From positions 86,951,033 through 87,015,032 of the forward strand of contig CM048845.1 in assembly GCA_026545225.1 (NCBI GenBank): a stretch of 64,000 nucleotides of DNA, written 5' to 3'. Numbering within the stretch: the stretch's first letter is position 1; each line of letters opens with the position of its first letter. The translations under genes were made by a program, and so were the position numbers. The notes under the pieces were generated by a model. The model had not been told where the DNA came from. It worked only from the letters and a program-made list of their open reading frames with translations, and made no database searches. This DNA comes from Cornus controversa (taxonomy: Eukaryota; Streptophyta; Magnoliopsida; Cornales; Cornaceae). Below, piece after piece: positions 48,591 through 61,957 of this stretch.

Positions 48591-51500
48591 CTATTGGCTT
48601 TGGGACTCTTGTTTTAAAAAGAGTCTGCTAATAAAGGGTTGTATAGCTGCAAGTAATGCTTTGGGGCACTCCTCATGAGGAAGATGGCCACATCCAGATA
48701 TGGCTACCAGTCTCTGCATGGCCAAAAAACCATCACAATATTAGATATAAAGTTAATAAAAAACATATAATAGAAGGCAGACAAGTACTTAAATTATTTT
48801 CTGAAATAAAGAGGTACTTACAGAATTTACAAGTTTTGAAGCCATGGCTTGAGCAGATTTTAGTGGAACAAAGGCATCTTCAGCACCTGAAATAACCAAA
48901 ACTGGCAAGTCATCAATTGCCTTAAACAATGATGCTTCACTTTGTGGTGAGAGGACCATCTCTGATGATAGTCTTCCTATCTCGTAGAGTGCTTCATCCC
49001 AACCTTCCACAAATAATGGGGCCTGATTCCATCAAGATGGTAAAAGAAGTGAAAGGTCAACATATTGACATCCATAATAATACAAAAAGAAATATTCTAA
49101 AGTTCCAAGCCAACGAATCATATTTAAACCAAAAATAGTTAGAAATTATGATAATGGAGACAATGAGAATTTAAACTTTTTTTTTTCTATTCGTGTTGGA
49201 CTTTTATCTCATGATGTGCATGACTTGTTTACTATGAATTTAACAATTTTTTTCCTTACGCTTAGACATTTAAGGTTGTTTATTGGGAACCACATTAACT
49301 GATACTGGTAATTCTCATTAAGAAAAAAAATGCAACATTCTGAAGTGTAGGAAAAAAGCTTTCTAGCCTATCACTATAAATTTAATTGGACATACATAAA
49401 TTGGAATCACACATGATAAGAATTCAAAACTTTCATAAAAGCAATGATCTTGTTTAACATTTGTATCGTACTAATATCAGAAATAAAAAGAATGTGTCTG
49501 ATAAAAACTAGGTGGATCACTAAAGTAGCTAAAGTACCGATAGATCTTGTCAGTAAAATCAATTACATCTTTCTTCTGATATTCATATAGTCCAGTATAC
49601 GAATAGACAAATATGTTGAAGTTAAAATTTTAACTATACTAAAACCGAGGGAGGCTGAGTGTTCAAGTCCCTAATGAGACAAAGTGAGTGTTGGGGGCCT
49701 CTGAGTTTTACCTATCAAAATAATAATAACAATAATAATTTAACTAAGTTATAGGAAAGCAGAAGAATACTACGGCACCAGTTCCTTAAAGTCCTTTATC
49801 ATTCCGATGGGTGGGTGGGTCAATGACAGGAGAATGGAAGTAGGAATTAGACAAACTTCTTGTCACACGTTCTCAAAAACTTCATGCGGGAGAGCATCAG
49901 GAATGCAAATTCTGCTGAAATGGGAAAGTATATGCTATATTATAAGGTATGGAGGAATCTCCTCATCATGTAATGATATAAATTACCCTATTTTTACCCA
50001 TTGATTGGTTATATACAACGGAGACCCATGATGTACCTGTAAGAAAAGATGGATTTATTTGCATACTAGATAAGAGAAACTCGACCAGAACTCATGTGGC
50101 ATTTAGTAATTAGAAATGATTTTTAAAAGTTAAATATAATAGGAGACAATGAGACATGGCTTGTAATAGAAAGAACGGAAAAAGGAAATTCATGTGATTG
50201 ACCCATTCATATAGGATAGATGATGATGATAAAATGTATTGATCTAGATCATTAACTCAATTTGTCACTCCTTTCCTAGAACTGGCAGAAATGAGTCCCT
50301 CTGTTATCTCAAAATAAAATCCATACAAGTGAAATGACTGACAGAAGAGCTTGTATTTATATTTATTTGAATCATAAAGATTTCAAATTTAAGGTTTGGT
50401 TCATCTAGAAACAGTTTAAAACCCTATATGGTATCCTCAATTGTGTTTTCAATAAGTAATGGCCATAAAGAATCAACTGGTGCAATCACATTTAAATTTT
50501 ATCAAATTTTGCATTTTCATTATTTGTGTTCATTTCCTAGATTTATGTCATGCACAGCTTCATCGAGAACCAAACAAAATCTTATATAAACATCTTTATT
50601 GTCGGCACAATCATGAAGTACCCTACCCAGGGTGATGGAGTTGGTGCTTACAAAATGGTGACAATAAAATAATGAAAATAATCCCATGGGTAGCTGAATT
50701 GGCATAGAACCTCTGGGTAACACTGCCATGGGGCACAACCTAGAGTTCTTGTGTTCAATTCCTGAGGTGTTAAAACCTTTGCCCTGGGCTTACTGGTAAC
50801 TGTGGTTAGAGGGTAATTGTGGGTATCCAAATGGATTTGTAGGCGCAGACACCCTCCTCCATAACCAAAAAAATGCTGGAAAATCAGTGTGCTTCAGTTT
50901 TAAAGATGAATGACCTTACCTTGTAGAGGTTTATAACTTCTGTTGTTAGTTTGGTAGCATCATACCATGCACACCGATTAACCACTTGAGTGATTTCTGT
51001 CCGCAGTAGAGGACGAACCAAGTGCTTCTTCCCAAGTGAAGTCCGCAAAAGTATTCTAGCAAAGGCAGGAACCACTTCCCTAGACAAGCTTATGCTAAGC
51101 AATATCACTCCCTTGATCTCAACCTGAATAATGAATGGGGAAAAGGCAAATAACTAAGAACAAGAACTTCCAAAATTTTGCAAAATTATTGAAGGCACAA
51201 GTACTTCCTACCGTGGTCTAATAATTAAATTTGACATACTGGACAAACTTGATAATGAAATCTCAAGAGGTAAAAAAAAAACTTGAATAATATAGACAAA
51301 CTATATATATCATCTACTTTGGCCTGTGAAATAGGCAACTGCACTCAACAACTTATGAACAAATATCCTCAACTCCATACTCCCTTGCAACAATATATAT
51401 ATATATATATATATCAGCCAGAAGTTCTCCAGTTGATAAGGTCATATCCTATATATCTAAAGACCAGTTACCGACAAGGCTACAATCAATTTTTACATGG

Positions 51501-54500
51501 TAAGCAAAATAAAAAAATAAAGCAACTTGTTAAGGATAAAAGGATTTGGTATGGATCCTTAATAAGATAAACAAAAACCCATTTATGCACCTTTCATAAT
51601 AAAATTTATACCTCTCTGAGGCCACAATGCTCTCTTTAAAAACCACCATTCTTTACAGTCATCAAAACTCGCAAATGGAACTGTCTATAAACCTTTCATT
51701 TCAGTAGCTACTTTTTCCCTTTGGGAAATAGCAATGCTTTCCATGTCTCTTGCCCTTGTACTTTTAGGTTAATATGAGAACCAATATAGAACTTTTGAGG
51801 TTTTCCAACCCATCAGTAGTTGGTATCTGATTTCTAACGTAGGCTCTGCTGAACGATTCGATAAGTTGCATTCTTTTGGTAGCTACACTAACACAATGCA
51901 CACTACAATTTGATGAATCTACTGATTATTTTGTCTTGGCAAACCAAAAAGGTTGGCCCATGCAATTACAATATGAGGAGGATATTGTTTAAGTGCACCA
52001 TTTAGGGCCATCACCGGGGCTATGTCCCGGCTGCTACTAGGGTTCCAAACCTATATGTGCGACGAGTTTCGGTTTAGCTAACCGGAGTGCTACCCAATGA
52101 TTGAAGTCATGTCTAAAATTAGTTTCATATAATTTAATGAAATACACCTTACCCCTATACTGAGAACTGTGCTCTCTGGCATGAAAATATAGTTGTGTAG
52201 TTGGAGTTTAACTTGAAGGCTCTGGCCCATGCAATTACAAGATGAGGAGGAGATTGTTTAAGTGCACCATTAAGGCCATCACCAGGTAGCATGCTGGTAA
52301 TGATTGAAGTCAACGTCTAAATTAGTTTCATATCATTTGATGGAATACCCCTTACCCTTTTACTGAAAACTCTGTCCTCACGCATGAAAAAATAGTTGTG
52401 TAGATGGAATTTTATTTGAAGGTCTAGGTTATATCATTAGACACTAGGTTCTTTACCTTGATCACCAAGATGGCTCACTAGTATAAGCTTGGCTATTGCA
52501 TTTCTGAAACCCTTAGTAGTCTACACTATAATCCTAACCAAATCAAGGTCAAAAGCCTTCACTGTTTCTCTACAAAATTGTGTGACACGTTTTTTATCAC
52601 AAAAATTCAAAGCATTTTCTTTTTCTTTGAGAAGAGCATAAAGGATCTAACCAAGCAAAGAGTTCATTTCCAAAAAAATTCAAAATGTCATCAATTTATA
52701 ATGTTAGCATGAATAATTGTATTGTTGGGTAAAGGCTTTGTTGAGTTAAGCATAAAAAACTGTATTACTGTAACATACACAGTGCTGACATGATATTTAG
52801 TTGAACCTAAGTTCTACTATGAAATTATGTGACACGATTTTTATCACAAAAATTCAAAGCATTATCTTTTTCTTTGAGAAAAGCATAAAGGATGATAAGA
52901 TCTAACCAAGCAAAGAGTTCATTTACAAAAAAATTCAAAACGTCATCAATTTATAACGTTAGCATGAACAATTGTATTGTTTGGTAAAGGCTTTATTGAG
53001 TTAAGCATAAAAAATTGTATTAATGTAACATAAACAGTGCTGACATGATATTTAGTTGAACCTAAGTTCTACTTGCATGAGTAATATCAGGTCCATTTAT
53101 TGGTAAAGCTGTGCTGAGTTGTATGATTCCATATTCAAAGATGTTTAATTTGTGAAAATGAGACCAAGCAGGCTAACTCACGTTTACAAAATTCTCTGAT
53201 GCACGGATTCTTTGTGCAGCCTTTAAGGCAAGCAGGCCTCCATCATCATGACCAACAAGTATAACTGAAGAAAACCCCATCTCCGAACAGAAAGAAAGAA
53301 GCAGGTCAACCTGGAAACGTCAATACCAACAAAGTCAAAACTCTAATAAGACCCAAAATGTAAAACCATATATGATCAATACAAAAGTCATCAGAAAGCG
53401 ATACGAGTACCTATGCCAGACTGCAAAGTTTATGCATAATGAAATGCTCAAAGGATGAGTAACTGACTATATAAGAGAAAATTACAAGGCTATTCATTAT
53501 TACACCAAAAAAATGTAAAATATGTCCCGAAAATAATCTATAGAACATCTTCAAAGATGGTCATAACACTTTGCTGTCTGATCTTTATGGCCCTCTTCAC
53601 TTCCCAAATTTATAAAAATCAACCATGCTAAAACAAAAAGAATAAAATGATAACAAAAAAGAAAATATATATATGAGAAAAAATTTCCAATGCAAAAACA
53701 CAGACAGATTCCCACTATCATACAGTTGTGCTCTTCACTTCCTTTTCAGTGACCAATCCCGAAGTCAATCTAATATAGTCTACTCATGCTTACAGAATGG
53801 GCTTGATCCAGTTAAGTCCACAATGATACATACATCGAGCTACAACAGCTGAGTTCTTACGAATGAATCCATCACCATAAGCTTATTAATTTCCTCACTG
53901 ATGCATCAATAGATGTAACCTGGATTTATCATTTAATTGGGACTGCAACAGCGCAAGTATAAATGCCCTCGGTCTTGAAAATTAAATCCCAAAATATAGG
54001 ATATTGCACAAACACATAAAACGACAATAATGTCCAACTACAAATTGATGCCTACAAAACTTTTTCACATAAGGAAGTCATTGAAGCTCAAAAATTACTC
54101 AAGAACTTGGTACATTGGTAATGTTAACTTTTCATGCTGGTCAGTACTGAATACTGATAATATTGACACAAATGACTGCCAACATTTAAGATGCTTGACA
54201 ATGAGAACTTTTAAATACCCTATATGGTTCACTGAAAGTACCTACTACATGTTGGTTAACTAGCCAGAACAACATGATGGCAGCAGAAAGGGCTTGCAGT
54301 TCTCTCCATACTGTTAATACATTCAACATATATATTTTAAATCCTTTTTCACGTGTGACCTTCTTTTGGCTCAATACGTGTTTTAATTTTAATTATCAGG
54401 GTGACGGTGAGGTTTGAACTCAAGACCTTTAGCTCTGATACTATGTTAACAACCATCTACTCTAAAAGCTTAAGCTATTAGAGAGGGTGTAACTTAAATA

Positions 54501-57500
54501 TATAAATCCTTCAACAATAAAAAGTTCCAATATTTTATACTTATAATTTCCTCAAGAAGATACTACTTTGGAAAGGAAAAAAAATAAAAAATCTATTGAC
54601 ACTTGAGCATTCATTTTGTAATGCCGATATCTGACGTTTTGGCCTTTAACATCAATAGATAACCGACTAAAAGGCTAACTAAAGTTCAACCAGAAAGCAA
54701 ACTTGAAATCTTTGAATTAGATAATAGTGTAAGAATATATACTGCAATGAGATGGCTCTTTTAATTCATAATTGCAGATGAAGGGAAAGATTCATAATCA
54801 TTTCAGATTCTGCACAACAAACTTAAAAGTTATCACAAACAATTACCGCCACAAACAAATGTTGGATGCTATACAAATCCAATTAAGCAACAATCAACTT
54901 AAATGCACAATATTTCATTTGTTCAGACCCAATCATGTAAAATGCAAAATTAAAATTTCCTAATGCAACCAAAAGGAGGCTAACTGTCCATTGATTTTTA
55001 TTAAACCATCGAGGAAAACCTAAAATTATAAAGGGGACAAGTTCATTTGACTCGCGGAAACGGAAATTACAATACAAATAACTATTAGTTTTTAGTATGG
55101 CTATCTGTGTTTGTCCTTTCTATTCATTTTCTTTCATGAAACACACTTTGACTTCGTTTTCCATCTAGCTCCTTTAGTTATACACAAGAATCAGATATTC
55201 GTTTAAATGCATGCAATTACCTGAGTTTCAAGCTTGTAAGGATTCGACAATCGATTTTCCTCCCAGTCTTTGTGGCATGGCCTCGAGGTCAATCCCCAAC
55301 CAGGCCGATCAAAAGCGGCAACCGTGCAACCAACCTGTTGTGCCAGAACACCCATCACATGCCTCCATGAAAATACTCCCCCTCCAAACCCATGCACTAA
55401 CACAATGCCAAAATGGCCATTTGCCTCCAAATCCCGCTCTAAAGTTGGAGAGTTCAATTCACTTTCCCCAGCCTCGTCACATACATCATCTAGGCTCCAA
55501 ACAGGAATTTCATCACATGATACAGGAGAAGTCACAGGACCATCTAATAGTGGAGCATATAGAGGGGAGGTGTGGAATTGAGTGCTAAAGCTTTTGTGAA
55601 GATGGTATTGAGTTTTTGAGAAAAAATTCAATGATGGCCTGTCAAGAAAGGTTGTGGAGGAAAATGAACGAGAAGGCGAACCAGACATAGTAATCTTGTA
55701 GTGCAGGGTAAGCCCTTGGCAAGACATGAATAAGCTATCTACGTCAACAAGGAATGTAACTGGAATTTCCCGTTCATCACGGGATGTCCTTGTACGTTTT
55801 CGCTTCATTTCACTGACGCTTTTTGGTGTATTGCCTGCAGAGGGAGTGGGAGATCGTGGAGCTTTCTGATAGCCAGATAGAACAGTTTTGCAGGAAAGAA
55901 GCTGTCATTTAGATATAGAGATTCAAAGGATACATGAGACAGATTGGTAAATATTCAAATTCTACAAAAGCAATTTGAAAGCTCTAGAGGAATTTATAAG
56001 AAAAAAAAATTGAAAATATATTCCTCGATGCAAACACAAACACTAAGTGGAGTGGAACATACTGATGCAATTGATGGCATCAATGACAGCTTAAATGATT
56101 GAACCCTGACAACATCTTTAAACTAATTTTTCTTGCTTGATATATATGGTGAATTCAAAAAATATCACTGTATCCGAGAAACTAAATGTGCACTTGCATG
56201 AAGCATCTATGCTTATAGAATCAGATTAATAAATTTGGAAAAAGAGAAAGGGAAACAACAAATGGACAAAAATTTTGCAAACTTACTGCTTCTGGGTCAA
56301 CTTGATGAAATAGGAGTTTCCTCCGTGCCCTGAAGCTTGTTCTATAAGCAACAACAGTATGGCCAAGGGCAAATACCACAGATGAGAGAAACAAGACAGG
56401 CATTCCCCATGACTTCTTTGAATGGATTTTCTGCCTTGAGAGAGAAGATGAAGCTTCAGCCTCAATTTGAGAATTGAGGGTGAAAACACAAGCCTTAACC
56501 GAAAGAAGAAGAACTGAAATGAAAGAACACAGCATCGTTGTTCCAAGATATGGCCCATGTGAGAGAGCAGGGCCATCACACATTGAATAAACAGCTGTTA
56601 TCATGAAAAAAGCATAAGCACAGTGCATAGAGATTAACTCAAAACTTACTGCTTTTTCATCCTCTGTCAATTGTAAGGAGCTTGAGAGTTCTTCCATGGA
56701 TAAGTAGAATATATGCAATAAATACACACAATGTATTCATAGAACTTGAAGGATTACTAAGTGAAGTCTGTCCATCAGTTTCCCCTTTTTTCTACAATTT
56801 TTTAGTGATTGGCGGATTGGTCAATAAGTATAGATGAGTAAAAGAAAAAAAAAAAAGAAAAAGAAATCACAACTTTCAATATTTGGGATTGGCAGCATCA
56901 AGCCTGAGAAGAGCCCCCTTACAGTTTATTAAGGTAACTTATTCATTTTTATATTAAACAAAACAGCTAATAACGAAAAATATTTTTATTTTATTTTATT
57001 TTATTTTTTTGCATCTTCTGAGTTTCTTAGCAACCATGTCAAACAAATGAAATATTTTGGAGAAATTCCATGTATATGTACACAAATAAACTCATACACA
57101 TATTTATATAAGATTGCAAGAGTCTATATAACTTTCGTGAAATTATATTCTTCAATAAGATGTTAAAGTTTTTGAGATAAACCTAAATGCACTTCATTTA
57201 TTATACAATTTCTAGTTTGAAACTTTACGTAAAATCTATGTTTTTCAATATATATATATATATAAATTGTTTGGAAAAGAAAGGAAAGGACAAAGCAAAA
57301 CTTAAAATTAAAAATAAATTGAATGTGTAAAACACTTTGAATCCTGCAAAATTAAGCAAGATGCTAAATTGACCACCGAAAGAAAACGAAAAATTAGCAA
57401 AGCAATTAACGTAACAGAGACATTAAAAAACATACACGTAATTATGATAGATCTGATGACCGAAACCAGAGGAATATCCGTCAAAGAATTCTTGAAAGCG

Positions 57501-57700
57501 TATCTATGCAAATGTTGTTTGAAGCCATAACATCTCACGCATGTAAAACTCGAAATCAACACACAATGCACCAATACATCTACTATCGCCACCAAAACAG
57601 GAGCCGAGAGAAGCAGAAGCGACGCCACCATCGCCACCATGAAATATATCGTCCGTGCACATCTCCGTAACTTCTCCAAACCTCCCTTCCCGGCCGCCAT
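48591..57700 (-). CDS. Membrane-anchored alpha/beta-hydrolase superfamily protein
   Basis: Exons 57700-57436, 56594-56287, 55901-55221, 53310-53182, 51123-50920, 49022-48822 and 48713-48591 (stop TAG) join in phase to 636 residues, all GT-AG. The N-terminal ~185 residues hold three or four hydrophobic segments (IYFMVAMVASLLLLSAPVLV; TTMLCSFISVLLLSVKACVF; GMPVLFLSSVVFALGHTVVA). A polar linker follows, then the hydrolase fold: oxyanion HGFGGG at ~361-366, FDRPGWG, the nucleophile elbow GHDDG with Asp ~440, acid Asp ~578 in GAEDAFVP, and His ~606 in GCGHLPH. Asp in the elbow in place of Ser is the arrangement of epoxide hydrolases and haloalkane dehalogenases, so a lipase is less likely. The family (Arabidopsis At3g10840/At1g52750-like, from memory) has no assigned substrate. 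An alternative donor five bases earlier in exon 1 breaks the frame, which decided the boundary. Confidence 0.92.
49023..50919 (-). other. Intron 5 of the hydrolase gene
   Basis: A 1897-base GT-AG intron containing a SINE (50683-50877) and a second tRNA-like fragment with GTGTTCAAGTCCC and an AATAATAAT tail (about 49640-49740). No coding sequence. Confidence 0.75.
50683..50877 (+). mobile_element. tRNA-derived SINE
   Basis: CCCATGGGTAGCTGAATTGG (A-box-like TAGCTGAATTGG) is followed by a B-box-like TTGTGTTCAATTCC, a tRNA-unrelated body and an end GACACCCTCCTCCATAACC plus A7. This is the layout of a plant SINE. Confidence 0.7.
51955..52440. repeat. Direct tandem duplication, period about 268 bases
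   Basis: GGCCCATGCAATTACAAKAT, TTGTTTAAGTGCACCATT and GTGTAGNTGGARTTTWAYTTGAAGG recur in the same order in 51955-52222 and 52223-52440; the second unit lacks about 50 internal bases. Confidence 0.8.
52575..53073. repeat. Direct tandem duplication, period about 248 bases
   Basis: Units 52575-52819 and 52823-53073 run from TGTGACACGWTTTTTATCAC to TAGTTGAACCTAAGTTCTAC with high identity and only a few substitutions and a small insertion (GATAAGATG-like) in the second. Confidence 0.88.
53311..55220 (-). other. Intron 3 of the hydrolase gene
   Basis: A 1910-base GT-AG intron. A SINE-like unit at 54335-54515 is the only element recognised. Confidence 0.75.
54335..54515 (-). mobile_element. tRNA-related SINE-like repeat, copy 2
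   Basis: On the - strand, TTAACATAGTATCAGAGCTA is followed by AGGTCTTGAGTTCAAACCTC (B-box-like) and CACCGTCACCCTGATAATTA. It matches the copy at 24005-24245 including the neighbouring TATTAGAGAGGGTGTAACTT. Confidence 0.6.
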
Positions 57701-58030
57701 AATTCAAGCTTCTCCGGTACGAAAAATTCAAATGTTGAGACTTGCTTTAATCAATGTTTTCAAGTAGAATTCATCTGAGATCGAAAACGAAACGAAACCC
57801 TAGCCGACGCCTCCATAGGTCGAAAGCTTACCGGCCATGTCTTGCAGGTATTGGAAGTATCGTCGCGAGGTGGTTGAAGACGCCGTGGCTTAGGGTTTCA
57901 GATACCTTGAATGTATTGAGAGAGAAAGAGAGAGGATCAAAAGCGGTTGTTTGAACAGAGGTGACCCTGGTTTTCGCCGGAATTCTCTTTCCTCTTGCTC
58001 TCTCTCTCACTTTCTGATCTTATTTCTGTT
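57701..58030 (-). promoter_or_regulatory. 5' leader region of the hydrolase gene with upstream ATGs
   Basis: GC- and CT-richer than its surroundings, with a GAGAGAGAGA tract at 58000-58016 that probably lies near the transcription start. On the - strand an ATG in ACATGGCCGGTAAGC (about 57840) overlaps a good donor sequence (GGTAAG), so a leader intron or short upstream frames are possible. No convincing TATA box was found. Confidence 0.4.
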
Positions 58031-58214
58031 TAAAGTGTTTCGTATGGTTTGGTTAACGAAAAAAAAAAAAATTTGTTTTGCAAGGCTCATCGATTGATTA
58101 AACTTTAGACAAATCGTAATGAATTAGAATTTTAAAATAAATTAATTTCGAACCAGCCTTTTGCTTACCTGGCAGATAGGAAGCACGACAAATCGTGATG
58201 TCGAACCAGACTTT

Positions 58215-59065
58215 TGCTTACCTGGTGGATACCAAGCACCGAATAGGTTACAGACACGACAATATAAGAAATATTAAAAAAAAAAAGTCAAAGGCGACGA
58301 GTATACCATTATAAAATAATAATATAATATATATTAAATTATTTAATAAAAAAATTATATTATAAAAATATTTTAATTCATCATTAAATAATTAAAAACT
58401 AAACAAAAATAAAAAAATAGACTAAAAAATCATATTTATCTAATTCTCTACATATATTTAATTTAAATTTTTAATCATAACTTAGTCGTTTATATTTTTT
58501 TTTAAAAATATTTGAATATATATCACTGTTATAAAGTGTCCAACAAGTGTTCTTTTCGAAATACTTAAATATACATCACTACTACGAAGTGTTCGACATG
58601 TGTTCCTTTCGAAATATTTAAATATATATCACTGATACGAAGTGTCCGACACATATTCGATGAATAAAATAAAAAAATAGACTAAAGAACCATATTTATT
58701 TAGTCCTCTACATATATTTAGCTTAAATTTTAATCATAATTTAGTTGTATATAATTTTTTTTTTCAAAATACTTGAATATACATCATTGTTACGAAGTGT
58801 CCGATATGTGTTTCTTTCGAAATGCTTAAATATACATCACTGCTACAAAATGTTCGACACGTGTTTCTTTCAAAATATTTAAATATACATCACTGTTACG
58901 AAGTGTCCGACACTCGTTTGATGAATGTTCAAGAAGTGTCAGAAAAGTATCTTAAAAAAAAAATATCAAAATACTTTATAAAAATATGAAGAGTGTTTTA
59001 GTGTTTGACACGAATAGTCGACACGAATAGAGTACATTCAATAAAGTGTACATGCTTTTTAGTCC
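58215..59065 (+). mobile_element. GTGTCCGACAC-type non-autonomous element, copy B
   Basis: Begins in ACCGAATAGGTTACAGACACGAC-like words and ends near GTGTACATGCTTTTTAGTC. It has internal near-direct repeats: TATACATCACTGYTACGAAGTGTCCGACA-like words occur at about 58520, 58570, 58625, 58780, 58830 and 58880. Non-coding. Confidence 0.5.
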
Positions 59066-60699
59066 GGTAGTTATTCATGTCACCCCTCTTATATTTATTA
59101 TTATTATTTTGTGCTTCCCACGGTCAGCCCAATATACGCCCGAATTCCTTGACTAATTACCCCTAAAAAATTACTCGAACTCTCGCGGTTCAAAACAGAT
59201 GGAAAATGAAAATGCTTGTTTGGCTGTCTTCTTTGTATAACAGTTTCAAAAAATTAAAAAATAGACTTATCAAAACATTTTGAGAAAAAAGAAAAATAGT
59301 TTTAACTGAACACTAAAATTATTTTCTCTAATAGCATATTTTTTTAATTTGAATTTTGGAATAAGCTGTTTTTAGAAACTATGAATTAAATCAAAATTTG
59401 TTCGCTTTATATTTTTAATTTTTTTAAGAAAACTGTTGAACCAAACAAGTTTGATTTGAAAAAATTAGCCATAATTTGACTAAAATGGATCGAAACAAGC
59501 AAAGTAGTTTTAGGAAAAGAAAAATCAAAACAAAAAGACAATTTAAGGACGAGGAGTTTAAGAAAAAGATAGATCCAATTAGTAATTTTAATGACGGAAA
59601 TTCATTTTTGGACAGAATTCTTGACAGTGGGTCAGGGACCCACATGTCCCACACCCACCTTTCGGCTTGGGCCAAATTAGGCCGAAGCAACAAGAATTTT
59701 TAACCGGGCCTTTGTTTAAGAGAAGTTTTGAATATATCGTTATGACTTTTATATCTTTCAAACGGCAGTCAAAGCAAAGAAAGATTGTAACATCTCTTCA
59801 CCCTCTATTATATGCCTTCTTTACATATATAAAAACTATATAAGAGTTTTTTTATATATTGAATGAGTAATGATAGAGAGTCTGAATAAGACTAATTCAA
59901 AAATAATTTATGTAAGTAAAGTGATGGGTCCTATCATATGATATCACCATGACATTGTGTGGTGGAGTCCATCATTCCACTCACATAAAAATAAATCATT
60001 ATTTATATTAAATTAAGTGAATGGGAAGAAAAAATTATTTATAGCTAATTCTTTCGTTGATGGGCTCAATCGAGGTTCTAAGTTCTGATAGTAATCAAAA
60101 TAAACTTACAAACAATTTAATTCCCTTGTGAAGAAACTACAAATGTGATAAATGGATTATCTCATGAAAGTAGGTGCAAGTTTAGAGATATTTTTCTGGT
60201 ATATATTGAATTTGCAAACGTCAACATAGTTTACTTGGGATGAATCTTGAATACATGTGAATTAAGCAACTTTCTTCCTCAATTTGTAAATGATTTTGTT
60301 TTTTCTCCAAAGTAAATTTTATAAATATTTAACCTGAAGGCAATTTTGAAATTATAACCCCCACTTGAAAGGGTTTTGGAAGAACAATTTTAATTTTACA
60401 AAACTTTGGGAACAAGACTTGTAATTCAGGAACTTGAGACGGATTAGAAATTCATATCTCTTAAAAGATCATAAATTTGTTTGTACCTAATTTCTAAAGT
60501 ATATTTTAGAAATTCATAAATTAGTTCCAAGAATCACTAGTTGAATAGTTGCCTCTATTTAGGTTAATTAATCTGTAAGCATGTGTGTGTATATATCTAT
60601 ATATTATGGTAGGATAATTAAAAAGAGATCCACGTTGTGATGAATATGCATATTTCTAAAGTATATTTTCCTTTATATATATATATATATATTTTTTTT

Positions 60700-60858
60700 T
60701 CAATCATAGGTGTCACGGCCAACTTACTCGTAACTCGACTAATTTCATGATGCTTTGAAATTAACGACCAGGCAAACCTCCAGTGGCTCTGAGAAGACTC
60801 GAACCGGTGATCATTGGAGATCAAATCCAAAATCAGACCAATTGAGCTACCCTACAGG
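60700..60858 (-). mobile_element. tRNA-derived SINE
   Basis: Read on the - strand: GTAGGGTAGCTCAATTGG (A-box) at 60857, GATCACCGGTTCGAGTC (B-box) near 60812-60796, then a body ending GGCCGTGACACCTATGATTG and an A run near 60700. It was first considered as a tRNA gene, but the body and poly(A) end mark it as a SINE. Confidence 0.75.
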
Positions 60859-61913
60859 ATTTTTCTTTAAATATAATAAACATTGAGTCGCTGAACAAAT
60901 AAATGAAATTGATTGCAGAATTTTTATCTTTTTCTCTCTCTTCACATTTTAAAAATCATTTTGTAATGTTGAGTATTGAGAAGTACTCCGGTAGACACAA
61001 AATTTGCACGGGGAGGACCAAACATTGGGTAGCAATGAACTTCAATTCTGCAAAAGATCAAGAAATTAAATAATAACCATGTTCTTATTGATTTAAAAAA
61101 ATAAAATAAAGAAATAGAATCCTATTCACCATGCAATAAATATATTTAATACGCAATGATACATTTAGGATACTTCTGGGATATAGTTATGATACTTTTC
61201 GAGACAAATTTGTAATTTTTGTTATATAAAATGGGATTGAGATTGTAATATTAAAAATTTTATAGGTTAGAAAATAAGGGTTATTTATAATAAAACAAAA
61301 ATATTTTTAAAACTATCAAGTAAGTGAGTCATTTTAAATAATAGTAGAAAAGATATAGAATTTCTAAATTTTAACTTATTATATTTTGTATAATTGCTTT
61401 AAGTGTATTTATTGTATGGTTGAAGAATAAAACTTAGTGTTTTATGTATAATATTATATATTTATTTATTTATTTAACCTATCCTTGTTGTATTTATATT
61501 TTATTTTTTTAAAATTTTTTGTGACACCTTATCTATATAGTGTCGTACTTGAATCCCGATTCCGTGTCCATACTTCCTGAATTTGGGGTATCAATGGAAC
61601 CAATTCATTACTTCAACGATACCACCGATCCATTACTTCTTTATTGTTTTTCTAATAACCAAAACAGTGAGGGTTGTTGGGCTATAACGTTGACTTGGAC
61701 ATCACTTGGGCTAAACATCCCCTTTTAATAAAAAAAAGTTAAGCCCAACTCAAAAGTCATCATCCTGTGGACCTTCGGAAAAAATTTGCACCAAACCCGG
61801 TTGGTGGATCAGATAAGACTCTGATTTGACCTCACAGAAAAGAGCAGTGATCATATGCGTCCAAGCTCAATGACATCACTTATATCTCCAATTTGATTGG
61901 ATTTTTAAAGGGT

Positions 61914-61952
<39 letters not shown>

Positions 61953-61957
61953 CCCTA

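Larger units (their letters stand above)
51124..53181 (-). other. Intron 4 of the hydrolase gene, with two tandem duplications
   Basis: A 2058-base GT-AG intron. Two unrelated direct duplications occupy much of it: 51955-52440 (period about 268) and 52575-53073 (period about 248). A short (AT)n lies near 51393-51414. Confidence 0.75.

Noticed and set aside
49807..50004. 65-codon + strand frame in hydrolase intron 5
   Set aside because: No recognised domain and no supporting splice sites.
55211..55588. Two + strand frames of 125 and 103 codons over the hydrolase exon
   Set aside because: Antisense shadows of the 55901-55221 coding exon, which carries the hydrolase motifs in phase with its neighbours.
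57754..57954. 66-codon + strand frame upstream of the hydrolase
   Set aside because: Lies opposite the GC-richer 5' leader; no homology recognised.
60760..60860. Possible tRNA gene on the - strand (A-box TAGCTCAATTGG and B-box GGTTCGAGTC)
   Set aside because: The stems of a full tRNA cloverleaf do not close, and the unit continues into a body ending in an A run, so it is a SINE head.
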